From: Clostridia bacterium
GTDB taxonomy: Bacteria > Bacillota > Clostridia > Oscillospirales > CAG-272
Assembly (NCBI GenBank): GCA_017502135.1
Contig: JAFVVP010000005.1
Span: 62,001 to 126,000 of the forward strand
DNA: 64,000 nt
Reading direction: 5' to 3'
Within the stretch, counting starts at the first letter, position 1. Every line of letters starts with the position of its first letter. Shown here piece by piece: positions 61,849 to 64,000 of the stretch. The notes beneath the pieces were generated by a model. The model was not told where the DNA came from, did not search any database, and worked only from the letters and a program-made list of their open reading frames with translations. Position numbers and translations under genes: made by a program.

Positions 61849-62886
61849 TCAGTGTTTATTCATAAAAAGAGAGACAAAGATTGGCTGAATCGTTCCGTTT
61901 GCGAGGATATCCCCGCGTGCTGCCATAACGTCATCGGATGCCAGAACGATCCGTTCAAGAGAAACCTTGTCCGTTACAGCCCTGCATTCATCAGCGGTGC
62001 CGTAAAACAAAGGAGGAACGGCGGCGCTTTTTTTGACAGCCGCAAGATCGCGAAGAGCTGTAGCCGCGAGACGCAAAAGCTCTGCTGCATCACCTCGCTC
62101 TTTCGGAATCGTCTTCAATAAACCGATCACCGTCTCAGAAGAAGGGAAAAACAATTGCGAGACAATAAGGCGAGCGTTTTCGCGAAGTGCAAAAGTTTCG
62201 GCACAAACCGGATCATCCGCCGAAAGAAGTGATTCCGCCTTCCCGACGGCTCCTTCGCCGGCGATAACCGCCTCGGAGAATTTCTTCGGCTCTCGATCCG
62301 CAAGCGACTTATAGAACGGTTTGCTTTTCAGAAATGCCGCAATCTCGTCTACCGAAAAAGTCTGCATCCGAAACACGGGTGCACGGCTGCGAATCGTTTC
62401 AAGAAGCGCCGTTGCGTTTTTTGTCAGAAGGATAAACACGACGTACGGCGGCGGATCTTCTAAGGAAAGAAGAAGTGCGTTCTGTGCCTCTTCCGTCATC
62501 GTTTCCGCATTTTCTATGATATATACTTTTTTCTCATTTTCGTTTGGTGCAATCCATAAATCCTCTCTGAGTCTGCGGATTGTGCTCACGCCCATCGTTG
62601 CGCGATCTTCATCGCGGCGGATGTATTGTACGTCAGGGGAAATCCGCCCCGTAATTTTGCGGCACGAAAGACATCTGCCGCAAGGCAGAGGAAATGCGGA
62701 ATCGGACTTGTTTTCGCAGGAAAGGGCAGCACTCACCGCTTCAGCGGCGGTATGTTTTCCGGATCCTTCAGGGCCTTCAATAATGTACGCATGGCCGAAG
62801 CGGTTCAAAAGAATATCGCTGCCCACAACCGTGCGGAAATGATCGTTTCCGTACAGCAGGGGAAAAAGTAATCGCTGCGTACGCAT
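61849..62886 (-). CDS. holB: DNA polymerase III delta' subunit
   Basis: 345 residues from the ATG at 62886 (GGAGGAGG upstream). AAA+ clamp-loader subunit: GHAYIIEGPEGSGKHTAAEAV with the Walker A-like loop, the zinc cysteines in CGRCLSCRKI, KVYIIENAETMTEEAQNALLLSLEDPP as the Walker B and sensor region. It helps load the sliding clamp. The order holB-ricT is conserved across Firmicutes. Confidence 0.93.
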   Translation of the reverse strand: MRTQRLLFPLLYGNDHFRTVVGSDILLNRFGHAYIIEGPEGSGKHTAAEAVSAALSCENKSDSAFPLPCGRCLSCRKITGRISPDVQYIRRDEDRATMGVSTIRRLREDLWIAPNENEKKVYIIENAETMTEEAQNALLLSLEDPPPYVVFILLTKNATALLETIRSRAPVFRMQTFSVDEIAAFLKSKPFYKSLADREPKKFSEAVIAGEGAVGKAESLLSADDPVCAETFALRENARLIVSQLFFPSSETVIGLLKTIPKERGDAAELLRLAATALRDLAAVKKSAAVPPLFYGTADECRAVTDKVSLERIVLASDDVMAARGDILANGTIQPIFVSLFMNKH

Positions 62887-62934
62887 AAAAGCCTCCTCCA
62901 AACGAAACTATGCGCCTATACATGCACACAGAAT

Positions 62935-62963
62935 ATTATATCAAATCAATACGATTCTGTCAA
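62935..62963 (-). promoter_or_regulatory. Sigma-A promoter of holB-ricT
   Basis: Minus-strand TTGACA, 17 bases, TATAAT: a perfect consensus match. Confidence 0.88.
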
Positions 62964-63020
62964 ATGAAATCACGAATTCAGAAAAAACGATTGTTTACGC
63001 CAATCGTAACGGGTGAGCAA

Positions 63021-63845
63021 ATGAAACTGTACGATTTTGTAAAAAAAGAACCGAAGAGAGCGAGCATCGCTATCATCTGGATCTCGCTCGTTGCCGCATT
63101 TTGCCTCACGTCGCTCATAGCGCTCGGCGCGGTTGCGGCGTATAGGCGCTCGGCCAGCCTGAAAACCAATGTTCGCCTCATAGCATCTGACCTTTTGTCT
63201 TTGCGCGATGGAATACAAAACGGTGACGAAACGGAAGTACAAATTACCTCTGCGCTTATTAGTGCAAGAACGCCGCTATGCCTCGACAAGAGAGACGCTG
63301 AAACCTTAAACGCGATCGTTTCGGAAAAAGGAAACCGTTTTTTGCTTTTATGTGAAAAGATCGAAACTTTATCTCCCGCCAACCGATTGGACTGCATGTC
63401 GCTATCAGATATAATTCATACCCTTGACAGCATGGACAATCCTGAGACAATAACGCCCGAAAGCCCAAACGAACCCGCAACTCATCGAAAAACAGATCAG
63501 GCAAAAGAGGCGGCAAAATTTTTCGGCATAAACGACTTGTTCAGCTCAGCAGAAGACGGAGCGTATTGCGGCAATCTGTACATTGCCTTTGATCAAAAGA
63601 ACAGAATGATGAACTTGTACGCTGTTGAGTGCGTTCCGACAGAAATACGTATTACTGAAGACGCTTGCAAAGAGAAAATCACAGAGTTTTTGAGAAAAAA
63701 GCTGGCCATTACCCGATGCAAAATCAGCGAGGTGAAAACGCAGAATGGAATTTACCTGGCTGACATCGCCGAAGCTGAAAAACCGTTCGCAAGAATCGGT
63801 ATCAGGCGCGATACAGGCAGTGTTTGCTTTTTTCTCACGTACTGA
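63021..63845 (+). CDS. Uncharacterised membrane-anchored protein
   Basis: 274 residues from the ATG at 63021, the first with an SD-like site (GGTGAG). One N-terminal membrane segment (SIAIIWISLVAAFCLTSLIALGAVAAY) precedes a helical exported region (to about 150), a Pro/Thr/Glu linker, and a C-terminal region whose ACKEKITEFLRKK, ISEVKTQNGIYLADI and RIGIRRDTGSVCFF spacing is faintly like PepSY repeats, as in YpeB. That resemblance is weak. I do not recognise the family. It is divergent from holB. Confidence 0.6.
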   Translation: MKLYDFVKKEPKRASIAIIWISLVAAFCLTSLIALGAVAAYRRSASLKTNVRLIASDLLSLRDGIQNGDETEVQITSALISARTPLCLDKRDAETLNAIVSEKGNRFLLLCEKIETLSPANRLDCMSLSDIIHTLDSMDNPETITPESPNEPATHRKTDQAKEAAKFFGINDLFSSAEDGAYCGNLYIAFDQKNRMMNLYAVECVPTEIRITEDACKEKITEFLRKKLAITRCKISEVKTQNGIYLADIAEAEKPFARIGIRRDTGSVCFFLTY

Positions 63846-63876
63846 TGAATAATACGGATAAATATTATAGTATGTA

Positions 63877-63905
63877 TTGCAATTTTTGCACTTTTGTGGT
63901 AAAAT
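63877..63905 (+). promoter_or_regulatory. Sigma-A promoter of the gene at the right edge
   Basis: TTGCAA, 17 bases, TAAAAT, about 57 bases before the next start codon. The leader contains TCAGAG/CTCTGA. Confidence 0.75.
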
Positions 63906-63962
63906 TACAGTAGTTGCAGTCAGAGTTGCTCTGATCTCATTACGCAGCGAAGCGAGGACTCC

Positions 63963-64000
63963 ATGAGTAAAACAGTAATTATCGGGCTTTGCGGCAGAAG
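63963..64000 (+). CDS. coaE: Start of a P-loop kinase gene, probably dephospho-CoA kinase (cut by window edge)
   Basis: Only the first 12 codons are seen: MSKTVIIGLCGR. GAGGA lies shortly before the ATG. Dephospho-CoA kinases of clostridia begin with this type of strand leading into the Walker A loop, so CoaE is the best guess; another P-loop NTPase is possible. Confidence 0.5.
   Translation, partial: MSKTVIIGLCGR

Noticed and set aside
1..64000. Phage, transposon, integron or defence island
   Set aside because: No transposase, integrase, phage structural gene, tRNA-flanked island or known defence domain was seen; the gene order is mainly conserved housekeeping.

Overview
The window is chromosomal DNA from a spore-forming, low-to-medium GC member of the Firmicutes, most likely class Clostridia (perhaps an Oscillospirales- or Christensenellales-type gut lineage; the order is inference). 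The evidence is a complete spoIIIAA-AH operon, YtfJ, a GerA-type germinant receptor subunit, ScpA/ScpB, an S-layer (SLH) protein, lipoproteins with lipobox cysteines, and Firmicutes gene orders (rplU-prp-rpmA; holB-ricT-trmN6-like-rsmI-metG-tatD; lysA-M50-scpA-scpB-DUF2953-ytfJ-dacF-rluB). Genes are densely packed, mostly with AGGAGG-type ribosome binding sites and sigma-A-type promoters with 17-bp spacers. No rRNA, tRNA, CRISPR array, transposase, integrase or phage gene was seen.

Region 1 (1-16.2 kb) is mainly cell surface and metabolism: the 3' end of a thioredoxin reductase, a membrane-anchored beta-lactamase-fold serine hydrolase, an SLH-domain protein, two family-5 solute-binding lipoproteins without permeases, a SanA/YdcF-like DUF218 protein, serC-serA for serine synthesis, a DUF4349 lipoprotein, a DUF3343-cysteine desulfurase pair and ychF. 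Two copies of an approximately 85-bp double-hairpin element lie in opposite orientation at convergent gene ends.

Region 2 (16.2-33.5 kb) holds an OmpR/PhoB-type two-component system, a THUMP rRNA methyltransferase, a lone GerA subunit whose ribosome binding site lies in a hairpin, a DEDDh exonuclease, a DUF4830 protein, a receiver-less winged-helix regulator, pepD, ispD-ispF, rpe with a structured leader, a DUF1846 gene behind an attenuator, asnA, lgt, folD, and rplU-prp-rpmA. Prp is the protease that trims the N-terminal extension of L27, and that extension is present in this rpmA.

Region 3 (33.5-41.7 kb) is the spoIIIA operon, which encodes the mother-cell part of the feeding-tube channel between mother cell and forespore, followed by a small conserved protein, a DUF3048 lipoprotein, an esterase and the yajC pair.

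Region 4 (41.7-64 kb) is a long leftward series (lon-engB-lysA-M50-scpA-scpB-DUF2953-ytfJ-dacF-rluB-GNAT), then a rightward GNAT-rqcH-tmcAL group, then a leftward holB-ricT-ferredoxin-trmN6-like-rsmI-metG-tatD group. The window ends with an uncharacterised membrane-anchored protein and the first codons of a probable coaE. Nothing here is an obvious complete novel defence or mobile system. The best leads are RNA-level control elements and unusual neighbours, such as a ferredoxin beside ricT.
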